DNA of 64,000 bases from JANLVI01 sp031363915 (GTDB lineage Bacteria; Vulcanimicrobiota; Vulcanimicrobiia; Vulcanimicrobiales; Vulcanimicrobiaceae), in assembly GCA_031363915.1 (NCBI GenBank), contig JANLVI010000035.1, forward strand, positions 1 through 64,000. The letters run 5' to 3'. Below, piece after piece: positions 25,790 through 34,885 of this stretch (positions are counted from its first letter, which is position 1; each line of letters begins with the position of its first letter). The translations under genes were made by a program, and so were the position numbers. Under the pieces are notes generated by a model that worked only from the letters and a program-made list of their open reading frames with translations, was not told where the DNA came from and made no database searches.

Positions 25790-27393
25790 TCGTCGATGCA
25801 GCGACGCACGCGTCGATCGGCGGCGTCTGGCTCGACGCGGCGCTCGCACCGCGCAGTGACTTCGGCCGGCGTGCTGCTTCGCGCGAACGCGCGTACGCAT
25901 CCGGCGAAGAAGCGCAAGCGGCGGAGCGTGCGCGCGTCACGGTCGCGCTCGCAGCGGCATTCGATGCAGCCGCCCTCGAACGCGTGCGCGACGCGATTCG
26001 CTGGTGTCCCGATCCAACGTCGATCGCTGCGCGCGCGGCCGCCGGCGATCCGCTCACAGACGCCGATTTTTTCGAATTGGGCCGTTTCGTGGACGCGCTG
26101 GCATTCGTCCGTGCGCAGTGGCCGGAGGACGTGCCGCTCGTGCCACCGCCGCCGCTCGATGCACTCGCCGCCGCGCTTGCGCCGGGCCGCGAACGCAGCG
26201 GATTCTACCTTGCGGACCGCTTCGATGCCGACCTCGAGACGGTGCGTCGGCATGCCGCCGAACGACAAGCCGTCCTCGACACCGCACGCAGTGCGCTCGA
26301 AGCCAGCGTTGCGGCGATCGTCGGCGCGACGGTGCGCGACGGTGAATTCATCCTCATGCGCGATCGCGCATCGACCGCGCTCCCGCCGAGCGTGCGCGTC
26401 GTTCGCGAAGCGGCGACGTACCTGGCGTGCGAACTCACCTACGACGAACGAACCCTCGCCGCCCTCTCCGCGCGCGACGGGGCACAGGCGGCCGTCGCGC
26501 GCGTCGAAGAGCGTGCGCGCGTCGCGCTCTCGGCTGCGGTCGGTGCGCAGGCGCGTGCGATCGTCGCGGTGACCGAACGGCTGGGTGAATGCGAACGCGA
26601 ATGCGCGCGCGCGGCGTTTGCGCGTGCCTGGCACGCATGCGTGCCGACGTACACGACGGAGGCGATGGGCTGGGAAGACGCGACGTTTCCGCCGCTCGCC
26701 GAAGCTCTCGCATTGCACGGTCGTCGGTACGCACCGCTAACGTTTGCGTGGGACGGCGTTGCGGTGCTGACGGGACCCAACATGGGCGGCAAAACGGCTG
26801 CGATGCAGACGGCCGGGTTCATCGCGCTCTGCGCGGCGCACGGCTTGCCGGTCCCGGCAAGAGCCGCGCGCGTTGCCCTCGTAGCCCGCATTGCGTGGAT
26901 CGGTGCCGATGACCGGGACGATCGCGCCGCACTGCTCTCGGCGTTCGGCGGTGAAGTCGTCCGCGTGCGCGGACTGCTCGCGGTGCACGAAACGACCCTC
27001 GCGCTGGTCGATGAATTCGCGCGCACGACGAGTCCGGGCGAAGGCCGCGCGCTCTTAGTCGCGCTGGTGCAAACGCTCGCGACGCGCGGAATGCGCGCGC
27101 TCGTCGCAACGCACTTCGATGGGATCGCGCGCGAAACGGAAACGACACATCTTGCAATCGCGGGGCTCCGTCACGCTCTGCCGACCGGGGCGGCGCGCGA
27201 TCTTGATGCAGCGCTCGCGGCGCTCGGTGAGGCGATGGACTATCGCGTGATCGCGGTCGGCCCCGCGGACGAGCCGCACGCCGATGCGATCGCGCTTGCT
27301 GAATTGCTTGGCCTCGATCCCGCGCTCATCGCCGCCGCTCGATCGGCGCTGCAGCGGCAGCGGAGCAGCCCGCCGTCCGCGTCGAACGGTTAG
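25786..27393 (+). CDS. KamC-like MutS-family ATPase (aminomutase reactivase)
   Basis: A protein of 535 residues. The C-terminal third is a MutS/SMC-type ABC ATPase: Walker A GPNMGGKT at residues 330-337, the Walker B-like block TLALVDEFARTTSPGEGRAL, and LVATHFDGIA. The N-terminal part is helical and Arg/Ala-rich and corresponds to the core/lever region, without the mismatch-recognition domain. KamC proteins are such MutS-like reactivase ATPases. The start ATG overlaps the KamB-like stop (ATGA, 25786-25789) and Kce follows after 3 bases. A MutS2-like DNA function is the alternative, but the order KamB-KamC-Kce argues against it. Confidence 0.7.
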   Translation: MIVDAATHASIGGVWLDAALAPRSDFGRRAASRERAYASGEEAQAAERARVTVALAAAFDAAALERVRDAIRWCPDPTSIAARAAAGDPLTDADFFELGRFVDALAFVRAQWPEDVPLVPPPPLDALAAALAPGRERSGFYLADRFDADLETVRRHAAERQAVLDTARSALEASVAAIVGATVRDGEFILMRDRASTALPPSVRVVREAATYLACELTYDERTLAALSARDGAQAAVARVEERARVALSAAVGAQARAIVAVTERLGECERECARAAFARAWHACVPTYTTEAMGWEDATFPPLAEALALHGRRYAPLTFAWDGVAVLTGPNMGGKTAAMQTAGFIALCAAHGLPVPARAARVALVARIAWIGADDRDDRAALLSAFGGEVVRVRGLLAVHETTLALVDEFARTTSPGEGRALLVALVQTLATRGMRALVATHFDGIARETETTHLAIAGLRHALPTGAARDLDAALAALGEAMDYRVIAVGPADEPHADAIALAELLGLDPALIAAARSALQRQRSSPPSASNG

Positions 27394-27396
27394 CGG

Positions 27397-28245
27397 ATGG
27401 ATCCACTTATTATTACGGTCGCGCCGGTCGGCGCCGAGCTGACGCCCGAGCAGACCCCGCACCTCGCGGTCACGCCCGCGCAACTTGGCGCCGTCGCCCG
27501 CGGTATCCAAGCCGCAGGTGCCTCGCTCATCCACGTCCACTGCCGTAATGATGATGGGACCAACACTCACGACGTTGGCCGCTTCCGCGCGGCGTACGAT
27601 GCCATTCGTCGAGAAAGCGATCTCATCGTGCAGTTCTCGACGGGCGGCGCAATCGGGATGACGCCCGAGGAGCGCGCGGCACCGCTCGAATTGGTGCCCG
27701 AGATGGCAACGCTCACCTGCGGCACGGTCAACTTCGGTGACGACGTCTTCGAGAACAGCTTTCCGATCATGCGTGGGATCCTCGCTGCGATGGCGCGCTT
27801 CGGCGTCACGCCGGAATTGGAAATCTTCGATCTCGGCCACATCGCCAATGCCAAGCGCCTCGCGGTGGAAGGCTTACTCGCATTTCCAGCGCACGCCGAT
27901 TTCGTGCTCGGTGTTCCCGGCGCTCTCGAAGCGACAGTCGAGAATCTGGTCGCCTGCGTGAACGCGCTACCCGCCGGATGTTCGTGGACGGTTGCCGGAA
28001 TCGGTCGCCAGCAACTCCCGCTCGCCACGGTCGCGATCGCGATGGGCGGCCACGTGCGCGTCGGCCTTGAGGACAACATTTATTATTCGAAGGGTCGCCT
28101 CGCCACGAACGAAGAGCTGGTCGCGCGCGTTGTGCGGGTAGCAAACGAGCTGGGACGTCCGGTCGCGACCCCCACGGAAGCCAGACTCATGCTGCGCCTA
28201 CCGGAGCGAGCGCCGCGTGCCGCCTCGGCGTCCTCGAACGCGTAG
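27397..28245 (+). CDS. kce: BKACE-family beta-keto acid cleavage enzyme, probably 3-keto-5-aminohexanoate cleavage enzyme
   Basis: A protein of 282 residues, a zinc-dependent TIM barrel. The motifs are IITVAPVGAELT at the N-terminus, the metal-binding HVHCR (His46, His48), STGGAIGMTPEERAAPLE, LTCGTVNFGDDVFEN, and WTVAGIGRQQLP with VRVGLEDNIYY near the C-terminus. Kce condenses 3-keto-5-aminohexanoate with acetyl-CoA to give aminobutyryl-CoA and acetoacetate in lysine degradation. Other BKACE members act on other beta-keto acids, so the substrate rests on the KamB/KamC-like genes directly upstream. The gap to KamC is only 3 bases. Confidence 0.8.
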   Translation: MDPLIITVAPVGAELTPEQTPHLAVTPAQLGAVARGIQAAGASLIHVHCRNDDGTNTHDVGRFRAAYDAIRRESDLIVQFSTGGAIGMTPEERAAPLELVPEMATLTCGTVNFGDDVFENSFPIMRGILAAMARFGVTPELEIFDLGHIANAKRLAVEGLLAFPAHADFVLGVPGALEATVENLVACVNALPAGCSWTVAGIGRQQLPLATVAIAMGGHVRVGLEDNIYYSKGRLATNEELVARVVRVANELGRPVATPTEARLMLRLPERAPRAASASSNA

Positions 28246-28302
28246 GACCATTATGGGGGGCACCGTATTCTTCCCCAGTTCTGCCAGCCCGGAGGCCCGC
28301 CG

Positions 28303-29277
28303 CTGCTCACGTACGTCATCCGCAGAAGCCTGCAAAATATTCCGCTTCTGCTCCTCATTTCGATCATTCTCTTCACGATCCTGAGCAACGCGCCGGGCGG
28401 CCCGCTCGCGCCCTATTTGCAGAACCCGCACATCACCGAAGCCGATATCGTGCGTCTCAAACACAACCTTGGCCTCGATCAGCCGACATACGTGCAGTAC
28501 TTCAAGTGGCTTGGCCGCGTCGTCGTCGGCGACTTCGGCTACTCGACCTCAAACTCGATGAACGTAATCGATGCGATCCTCGATCGGATGCCCGCGACGC
28601 TCGAGCTGATGGGCGCCTCGTTTGTGTTCTCGCTGATCCTCGGCGTGAGCGCCGGAATTTTCTCCGCACTCAAACCGTATTCGTGGCTCGACTACGGTGT
28701 CACGACATTTGCGTTTTTCGGCCAGTCGATGCCGGTGTTCTGGTTTGCGCTCATGTTCCAACTGCTGTTCTCGGTGTACGGCATACCGCTGGGTTTCGGG
28801 TATCACATCACCTTACCGTCGGCCGGTATCTCAAGTGATGATGTGTTCAATTTCGGCGACCGCCTCCGACATTTAATCTTGCCCGTACTCGTCCTCTCGC
28901 TGCTCTACATCGCACAATGGAGCCGCTTCATGCGCTCCTCGATGCTCGAAGTCGTGCGCACGGATTACATGCGCACGGCCTCGGCCAAAGGCCTGGAGAA
29001 GCGCGACGTCATCCTCAAACACGGCCTCAAGAATGCACTGATTCCGCTCGTGACGATCATCGCGCTCTCGATGCCGGGCCTCGTCGCCGGCGCCGTTATC
29101 ACCGAATCGATCTTCGCGTGGCCGGGGATGGGACGACTCTTCATCAACGCGCTCGCGCAGTTCGATTTTGCACTGCTCATGGGCTATTTGATGCTCGTGT
29201 CGTTTCTAGTCGTGCTTTTCAATCTCGTCGCCGACGTCGCGTACGCTTGGCTCGATCCGCGCGTGAAGTACAACTAA
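28303..29277 (+). CDS. Peptide/nickel-type ABC transporter permease (DppB/OppB)
   Basis: A protein of 324 residues with six transmembrane helices. Family marks are the N-terminal LTYVIRRSLQNIPLLLLIS, the NLGLDQPTYVQYFKWLGRVV periplasmic block, MPATLELMGAS, and the EAA loop YMRTASAKGLEKRDVILKHG. The start appears to be CTG 28303: GGAGG at 28291-28295 is 7 bases upstream and the reading gives the expected (M)LTYVIRR terminus. The first in-frame ATG, 28417, would delete the first helix. It pairs with the next permease one base away. No binding protein or ATPase follows. Confidence 0.92.
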   Translation: MLTYVIRRSLQNIPLLLLISIILFTILSNAPGGPLAPYLQNPHITEADIVRLKHNLGLDQPTYVQYFKWLGRVVVGDFGYSTSNSMNVIDAILDRMPATLELMGASFVFSLILGVSAGIFSALKPYSWLDYGVTTFAFFGQSMPVFWFALMFQLLFSVYGIPLGFGYHITLPSAGISSDDVFNFGDRLRHLILPVLVLSLLYIAQWSRFMRSSMLEVVRTDYMRTASAKGLEKRDVILKHGLKNALIPLVTIIALSMPGLVAGAVITESIFAWPGMGRLFINALAQFDFALLMGYLMLVSFLVVLFNLVADVAYAWLDPRVKYN

Positions 29278-29278
29278 G

Positions 29279-30193
29279 ATGGCTGCGACACTTCCGCTTG
29301 CGGCCGCTGCGTCCGATGATTTTCAAGAAGAGCGCCACGGCATTTGGAAACGCTTCCGCCGCCACCGCGTCGCGCTCGTCGGCGCCGTCGTGCTCGCGCT
29401 CATGGCGCTCGCCGCGATCTTCGCGCACTTCATCGCACCGGCAGATCCGAATTTTATCGATCAAACGAACTGGAACGGTACGCCGCTTGCGCCCGGCGTC
29501 GCCGGACACATCCTGGGCACCGACGAGAACGGCCGCGATTTGCTCTCGCGCCTCATCTACGGCGCGCAGATCTCGCTCACGATCGCGCTTTTCGCCGTCA
29601 TCATGGAGATTACGATCGGTACGGTCCTCGGTGCGATCGCCGGTTATTACGGCGGCTGGGTCGACTTTGTCATCATGCGCGTCACCGACGTCGTGCTCTC
29701 GATCCCGCTGCTTCCGCTCTTGCTCGTACTCACTGCGATCGTCTCGGCGACCTCGCAGAAGGCGAGTCTGAGTTTTCTCTTGATCGTGGTGCTCATCGGG
29801 GGCCTGTCGTGGCCAGCCGTCGCGCGACTCGTGCGCGCGTCGTTCCTGAGTCTGCGCGAACGCGAATTTGCCGAAGCCGCGCGAGCGCTTGGTAATCGCG
29901 ACGGGCGGATCATTTTCCGGCACATCTTGCCGAACGCCATCGCGCCGATCATCGTTCAGGCGACCCTTGAGGTGGCCAACGTCATCATCCTCGAGTCGAC
30001 GCTCTCGTTTTTGGGCTACGGCATCCAGCCGCCCACGGCGTCCTGGGGCAGCATGCTTGCCAATTCGCAGACCAACATGTCGATCGCACCGTGGGTCGCG
30101 GTCTTCCCGGGTCTGTGCATCGTGATCGTGACGCTTTCGATCAACTATCTCGGCGACGGCCTACGCGACGCGCTCGATCCGAAGATGAAGTAA
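29279..30193 (+). CDS. Peptide/nickel-type ABC transporter permease (DppC/OppC)
   Basis: A protein of 304 residues. The N-terminal tail KRFRRHRVALVGAVVLALMA, the conserved HILGTDENGRDLLSRLIYGA block and the EAA loop EFAEAARALGNRDGRIIFRH are diagnostic for the C-type permease of dipeptide, oligopeptide or nickel importers. The C-terminus TLSINYLGDGLRDALDPKMK is standard. It forms the membrane channel with the preceding DppB-like protein, from which it is separated by one base. Being downstream of Kce, an amino-acid or peptide substrate is likely but unproven. Confidence 0.93.
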   Translation: MAATLPLAAAASDDFQEERHGIWKRFRRHRVALVGAVVLALMALAAIFAHFIAPADPNFIDQTNWNGTPLAPGVAGHILGTDENGRDLLSRLIYGAQISLTIALFAVIMEITIGTVLGAIAGYYGGWVDFVIMRVTDVVLSIPLLPLLLVLTAIVSATSQKASLSFLLIVVLIGGLSWPAVARLVRASFLSLREREFAEAARALGNRDGRIIFRHILPNAIAPIIVQATLEVANVIILESTLSFLGYGIQPPTASWGSMLANSQTNMSIAPWVAVFPGLCIVIVTLSINYLGDGLRDALDPKMK

Positions 30194-30210
30194 GCAGGAC
30201 CCCTCCTGCT
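30193..30210 (+). terminator. Hairpin after the permease pair
   Basis: Stem AGCAGGA/TCCTGCT with loop CCCC begins at the last base of the dppC-like stop codon. No T-run follows, so it may be a weak terminator or an mRNA-end stabiliser. Confidence 0.45.
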
Positions 30211-30293
30211 CGAGGAGTCTTGCGGAGCGAGCTAGGATGCTCTACAATCCCTTAGTTGTCAGCGGCACCGGCCGATGGCAAAAAACCTCATGG

Positions 30294-30380
30294 GCGAGAG
30301 TGGCGGAATTGGTAGACGCACTAGCTTGAGGTGCTAGCGCTCGCAAGGGCGTGCTGGTTCAAATCCAGTCTCCCGCACCA
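30294..30380 (+). tRNA. tRNA-Leu (anticodon GAG)
   Basis: An 87-base class II tRNA with encoded CCA at 30378-30380. The anticodon arm CTAGC-TTGAGGT-GCTAG gives anticodon GAG, read as Leu (CUC/CUU). The D-arm region GTGGCGGAATTGGTAGACGC and the long variable arm are typical of tRNA-Leu, and the T-loop is TTCAAAT. The acceptor stem GCGAGAG/CTCCCGC has one A-C mismatch at pair 4-69; most bacterial homologues have GCGGGAG. Confidence 0.97.
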
Positions 30381-30387
30381 TATTGAG

Positions 30388-30420
30388 AGCCCGGCGTCGG
30401 AAACCGCCGGGCTTTTCTTT
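30388..30420 (+). terminator. Intrinsic terminator after tRNA-Leu
   Basis: A perfect 9-bp stem AGCCCGGCG/CGCCGGGCT (30388-30396, 30405-30413) is followed by TTTTCTTT. It starts 8 bases after the CCA end of the tRNA. Confidence 0.9.
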
Positions 30421-30512
30421 AAGAACCGCAGCATTGCGCGCGGGAAAAGCGGCGAAACAAGGGTCGACCGCCATCCGTATCAGGGGTAGCTTAGCGCCCG
30501 AGGACTTTGACC

Positions 30513-33500
30513 GTGTGGCTGACCCGTTTTGCGATTTCGCGCCCCATCATCACCGCGATGCTCTTTATCGGGCTTGCGGTGTATGGCGCGCTCTCGTATA
30601 GCCGCCTCGGCTCCTCCGCACAGCCCAACGTCGCGTTCCCGGTCGTCATCGTCTTCGCGGGCTACCCCGGTGCCTCGCCGCAAGAGATGGAGAAGCTCGT
30701 CATCAAGCCGATCGAAGATCAGCTCGACGGCCTCGAAAATCTCGATCAGCTGCGGGCGACGGCGCAAGAAGGCGTCGCGACCGTCGTCGTGCAGTTCAAG
30801 CTCGACACGAATCTCGATTTTGCCGCTATCGACGTGCAGCGCCGCGTCGACACCGCACGCATCTACATGCCGAGCGACCTTGACCCGCCGCAAGTAGTGA
30901 AGAACGGCGCGGACGACCCGATCCTCACGTATGCCCTGAGTTCGAAATCGCTGAACGGCGCTGCGCTCGGGGATCTCGTCAACGACCGGCTCATTCCGGA
31001 GATCAAGGCGATTCCGGGCGTCACGGGCGTTGACTCGCGCGGCGATGCGGCGCGCGAGATTCAAGTCTATCCCGATCCGCTGCGGATGATGGCGGTCGGT
31101 GCGACGTTACCCGACATCTACAATTCGGTCTCGCAGAACAACGCAAGTCTGCCCGGCGGCCGACTCGATGCACCGACCAAAGAAACCAGCGTCTCGATCC
31201 ACGCCGACATCGTCAATCCCGCTGACATCACGATGATTCCGATGAACGTTCCGGGTCAGAAAATCGTGCGCATTGGCGATGTCGCTGCGGTCGTCGACGG
31301 GCACAAAGAACAACGCCGAATAACGCACTTCAACGGCCGCTCGGGCGTCATCCTCGATATTTCGCGCAACGTTGCCTCCGATGAAATCAAGACGACGAAA
31401 GTGGCGCGCGCCGCGATGAAAGACATCATCGCGCGCTATCCGACGGTGAACTTCAAAGAGATCGACGCACCCGCTGACTTCACGCAAGCACAGCTTACGG
31501 GCGTGCTGCAGAGCCTCTTCGAAGGCATCGTACTCACCGCGATCGTGCTGATGTTCTTCCTGCACGCCTGGCGCAATGCCGTCGTCGTGATGCTCGCGAT
31601 CCCGAGTTCCCTGCTCGCAACGTTTATCGTGATGAAGCTCCTCAACTTCAACCTCGATAATATCTCGCTCATGGGCCTCTCGCTTACGATTGGTATCCTC
31701 GTCGACGACTCGATCGTCGTCCTCGAAAACATCACGCGTCACCGCGATCTGGGTCAGAATCCGCTCGACGCGGCGATTAGCGGCCGATCGGAAATCGGCG
31801 GCGCGGCTATCGCCATTACGCTCGTCGACGTGGTCGTGTTCTTGCCGATGGCGTTCCTCTCGGGGTTCGTCGGCAAGTACATGAAAGAGTTCGGCGTTGT
31901 CGTCGTGGTCGCGACGCTCTTTTCACTCTTCGTTTCGTTCACGCTTACGCCGATGCTCGCGGCGAAGTGGTCCGTGCTCAAACGTTCGTCCGCACCGCCG
32001 AAGTTTCTGGAGTGGTTCCAGTCCGGCTTCGATGCGCTCACCCGCTGGTATCGCGACCGGGCGTTGGGCTGGGCGTTGCGTCGCGGCTGGTTCATCGGCG
32101 TCGGCTGTTTCGCGCTCTTCGTCGGATCGATCGCGATGATCGCAACGGGCATGGTGCCCTCGGAATTCATCCCGGAGATGGAGTCGGGCTCGATCGCGAT
32201 GAGCGTCACCTATCCGACGGGTACGCCGCTGCACGTCACGCAAGACGGCATCGACCGGATCGAGACGTACGCGCTCACCTTACCCGGCGTCGACCGCGTC
32301 TTCTCGACCACGGGTGCCAAACCGTCGGGTCGCGGGAGTTTGATCGGCGGCAACCTCGGACGCGTGCAGATCCAGATGGCGGATGAACGCCGCAAAGAAA
32401 CCAACGCAACGATCGCGACCTTGCGCGGCAACGTTGCGAAGCTCGCCAAAGGCGCACTCGTCATCGTCGGATCGCGCGGCGGCGGCGGTAGCGGCGTTGC
32501 GATCTCGTACGATCTCTCGGGCCCCGATAGCGAACTCGACGCCTCGGCGAATAAACTTGCCGACTTCATACGCAGCGTCAAAGGCACGATCAACGTGCAG
32601 ACGGGTGCCGAGAGCGCGGCCCCGCGCCTGAACATCCACATCGACCCGCGGCGCGCAATGGCACTTGGCGTCTCGCCCGGCTCGGCCGCGACCGCCGCGC
32701 GCACCGCACTGGGCGGCGCGGTTGCTACGAAAGTGCGCACGGCAAGCGGCCTGGTCGACGTACGCGTCGAGCTGCCCGCCTCGTATCGCACGTCGATCGA
32801 CAATGTCAAACGCGTGCACATCCGCGCACAAGACGGCTCGATCGTCAATTTGGAAGACGTCGCCGATTTTACCGAAGGGCTCGCGCCGACGAAAATCGAG
32901 CGCTCGTCGCGGCAGCGCATCATCAGCGTGAGCGCCGACGTCGACCGCGCGCAAGGATCGCTCGGCGCAATCACCGCGCAAATCAACGCGAAAGTCGATC
33001 AGCCGGGATTCCTTGCCTCGGGGGTTCATACGTTCGTACAAGGTGACTCGCAACTGCAAGGCGAGACCAACGCGGCTTTTGGGATCTCGGTTCTCACCTC
33101 GATCGCGCTCGTCTACATGCTGCTCGTCATTCTCTACGGTTCGTTTCTCACGCCGTTCGTGATCATGTTCTCGGTGCCGGTCGCACTCGTCGGCGCGGTC
33201 ATCGCGCTGTGGATATCGCACCAATCGCTCAACCTGCTCTCCGATATCGGCCTGATCATGCTCATGGGACTCGTTGCGAAAAACGGCATTTTGCTCGTCG
33301 ACTACGCGAACACGATGCGCAAACGCGGGATGAATCCGCACGATGCGATGCTCGCTGCCGCCGGAACACGTTTGCGTCCGATCGTGATGACCACGGCGGC
33401 GATGGTCTTCGGGATGCTGCCGCTCGCACTTGGCCTGGCCGAGGGGGCGGAGTTTCGCCGCTCGATGGGCGTCGTGCTCATCGGCGGACTGATCAGCTCG

Positions 33501-33647
33501 CTCATCCTCACGCTCTTCCTCGTGCCGGTCGTCTACACGACGATGCTGCGCATTCAATCGGGGATCGGACGACGTTTCCGCAAAACCGAACCGGCACTCG
33601 AACTGCCCCGTGAAGTCGCGATTCCGGCCGGGACGATGGGTGACTGA
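30513..33647 (+). CDS. RND-family efflux transporter, HAE1/AcrB type
   Basis: A protein of 1044 residues with twelve transmembrane helices in the AcrB pattern. It opens WLTRFAISRPIITAMLFIGL. TM4 contains GILVDDSIVVLENITRH with the proton-relay Asp pair, and TM10 carries LMGLVAKNGILLVDYAN. Two large periplasmic loops include the FVQGDSQLQGE block. Start is GTG 30513, since GAGGA lies 8 bases before it and the family begins MWLTRF; TTG 30507 is less likely. Such pumps export drugs, solvents or metabolites using proton motive force. No membrane-fusion or outer-membrane partner is adjacent. Confidence 0.95.
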   Translation: MWLTRFAISRPIITAMLFIGLAVYGALSYSRLGSSAQPNVAFPVVIVFAGYPGASPQEMEKLVIKPIEDQLDGLENLDQLRATAQEGVATVVVQFKLDTNLDFAAIDVQRRVDTARIYMPSDLDPPQVVKNGADDPILTYALSSKSLNGAALGDLVNDRLIPEIKAIPGVTGVDSRGDAAREIQVYPDPLRMMAVGATLPDIYNSVSQNNASLPGGRLDAPTKETSVSIHADIVNPADITMIPMNVPGQKIVRIGDVAAVVDGHKEQRRITHFNGRSGVILDISRNVASDEIKTTKVARAAMKDIIARYPTVNFKEIDAPADFTQAQLTGVLQSLFEGIVLTAIVLMFFLHAWRNAVVVMLAIPSSLLATFIVMKLLNFNLDNISLMGLSLTIGILVDDSIVVLENITRHRDLGQNPLDAAISGRSEIGGAAIAITLVDVVVFLPMAFLSGFVGKYMKEFGVVVVVATLFSLFVSFTLTPMLAAKWSVLKRSSAPPKFLEWFQSGFDALTRWYRDRALGWALRRGWFIGVGCFALFVGSIAMIATGMVPSEFIPEMESGSIAMSVTYPTGTPLHVTQDGIDRIETYALTLPGVDRVFSTTGAKPSGRGSLIGGNLGRVQIQMADERRKETNATIATLRGNVAKLAKGALVIVGSRGGGGSGVAISYDLSGPDSELDASANKLADFIRSVKGTINVQTGAESAAPRLNIHIDPRRAMALGVSPGSAATAARTALGGAVATKVRTASGLVDVRVELPASYRTSIDNVKRVHIRAQDGSIVNLEDVADFTEGLAPTKIERSSRQRIISVSADVDRAQGSLGAITAQINAKVDQPGFLASGVHTFVQGDSQLQGETNAAFGISVLTSIALVYMLLVILYGSFLTPFVIMFSVPVALVGAVIALWISHQSLNLLSDIGLIMLMGLVAKNGILLVDYANTMRKRGMNPHDAMLAAAGTRLRPIVMTTAAMVFGMLPLALGLAEGAEFRRSMGVVLIGGLISSLILTLFLVPVVYTTMLRIQSGIGRRFRKTEPALELPREVAIPAGTMGD

Positions 33648-33766
33648 ACGGCTTCCCAGGTCGCGCTGAGAAATTGGTCCCAAGGAGCCAAGCCCTGGCT
33701 TTAAGGCTAAGCAAGTATGGGTACGATGGTTTCGGTGCGACTGTGCACTATCGCTCGGAGGTCTCT

Positions 33767-34846
33767 ATGCCGCGTCTCTCTACCATCACCAGAACGGCCG
33801 CAATTGCCGGTTCGTTATCTCTTGCCGTGAGTGCCGCTGTGTCGGCGGCCGATGTGTCGGTCAGCGTCAATGGAAATCCCATCACCGTTTCGCCGCCGCC
33901 GATCTCGCGTGCCGGGCGCGTCTTCGTGCCGCTGCGCGGAATTTTCGAGCGCCTCGGCGCGAGCGTCGTGTACGCCAACGGCGTCATCAATGCTACGGGC
34001 AACAACCGCACGATTTCGCTGAAGATCGGCTCCAATCAAGCGCAGGTCGGCGGGGTGCCGCAGACGCTCGATGTCGCACCGTTCATCATCGGCGCGAGCA
34101 CGTACGTGCCGCTGCGCTTCGTCTCGCAGGCCCTCGGCGCGAACGTAAACTACGACGGTGCGAACCGCATCGTGGCGATCTCAACAAATGGCGCGGTCGC
34201 TGCGGCACCGGCTCCGGCGATCACGCCGAATGCTCCGCCCGCCGGCAGCGTCGTCCGTCTTTCGGCCGAACAGCCTGCAAACGGCGCGTTCGTGGAATCC
34301 AAACGGCCGACGATCGAAGCCCGCTTCAAAAATGGTACCGCCGATCCGAATACTTTGCGCGTAAGCGTCGACGGACTCGACGTGACGGGCTCGAGCACGC
34401 GTGCGGGCGACGGCATCGTCTATTCGCCGCCCTCGGACTTGCTCGTGCAGAAGCACACCGTTCGCGTAACCGGCAAAGACACGAATGGCGCGTCGATCGA
34501 CCAGTCGTGGTCGTTCACCTCGGGTACCGCGGCGGCGATGAACGTGATCGATAAGCTGGCGCCCGCGCAGGACGCGCAAGTCGGCTCGTCGTTCACCGTG
34601 AGCGGACACACGTTGCCGAATTCCCGCGTTCATATCGTGGCGGGTGCGAGCGCCCAAGTCGGCGGCATCTTCGCCTTCGGCACGGGCAACTACACGGGCG
34701 ACACGACCTCGGATGCGAGTGGCAACTTCAGCCAGGACGTCTCGATCAACACCATCTCGGGCGGTGTGATCAACCTGGTTGTCACCTCAACCGAACCTCA
34801 AACCAAGTCGTCGGCACGCGCGACGCGCCGCCTACTCAGTAAATAG
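33767..34846 (+). CDS. Exported copper amine oxidase N-terminal-domain protein
   Basis: A protein of 359 residues. A signal peptide ends near VSAAD. Residues about 25-135 are the copper amine oxidase N-terminal-like domain: VNGNPITVSPPPISRAGRVF with VPLRGIFERLGASV, then STYVPLRFVSQALGANV. This is a beta-alpha fold found in many surface proteins. Two Ig-like segments follow (VSVDGLDVTGSSTRAGDG, FTVSGHTLPNSRVHI). ATG 33767 follows GGAGGT at 33757-33762. Function is probably surface adhesion or cell-wall binding; no catalytic domain is present. Confidence 0.88.
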   Translation: MPRLSTITRTAAIAGSLSLAVSAAVSAADVSVSVNGNPITVSPPPISRAGRVFVPLRGIFERLGASVVYANGVINATGNNRTISLKIGSNQAQVGGVPQTLDVAPFIIGASTYVPLRFVSQALGANVNYDGANRIVAISTNGAVAAAPAPAITPNAPPAGSVVRLSAEQPANGAFVESKRPTIEARFKNGTADPNTLRVSVDGLDVTGSSTRAGDGIVYSPPSDLLVQKHTVRVTGKDTNGASIDQSWSFTSGTAAAMNVIDKLAPAQDAQVGSSFTVSGHTLPNSRVHIVAGASAQVGGIFAFGTGNYTGDTTSDASGNFSQDVSINTISGGVINLVVTSTEPQTKSSARATRRLLSK

Positions 34847-34853
34847 CGTTAGA

Positions 34854-34885
34854 GAGTTTGGTCGCGCGTAAGCGCGGCCAAACTC
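34854..34885. terminator. Bidirectional hairpin between convergent genes
   Basis: A near-perfect 14-bp stem GAGTTTGGTCGCGC/GCGCGGCCAAACTC with loop GTAA lies between the stop at 34846 and the leftward gene ending at 34884, overlapping the latter's last base pair of the stop codon. Confidence 0.7.

Noticed and set aside
25786..27393. MutS2 or MutS mismatch repair protein
   Set aside because: No mismatch-binding or Smr domain, and the neighbours are KamB-like and Kce-like, so the KamC-type reading is better.
32280..33683. A 467-residue minus-strand frame
   Set aside because: Shadow of the RND transporter; composition is repetitive Arg/His/Asp.
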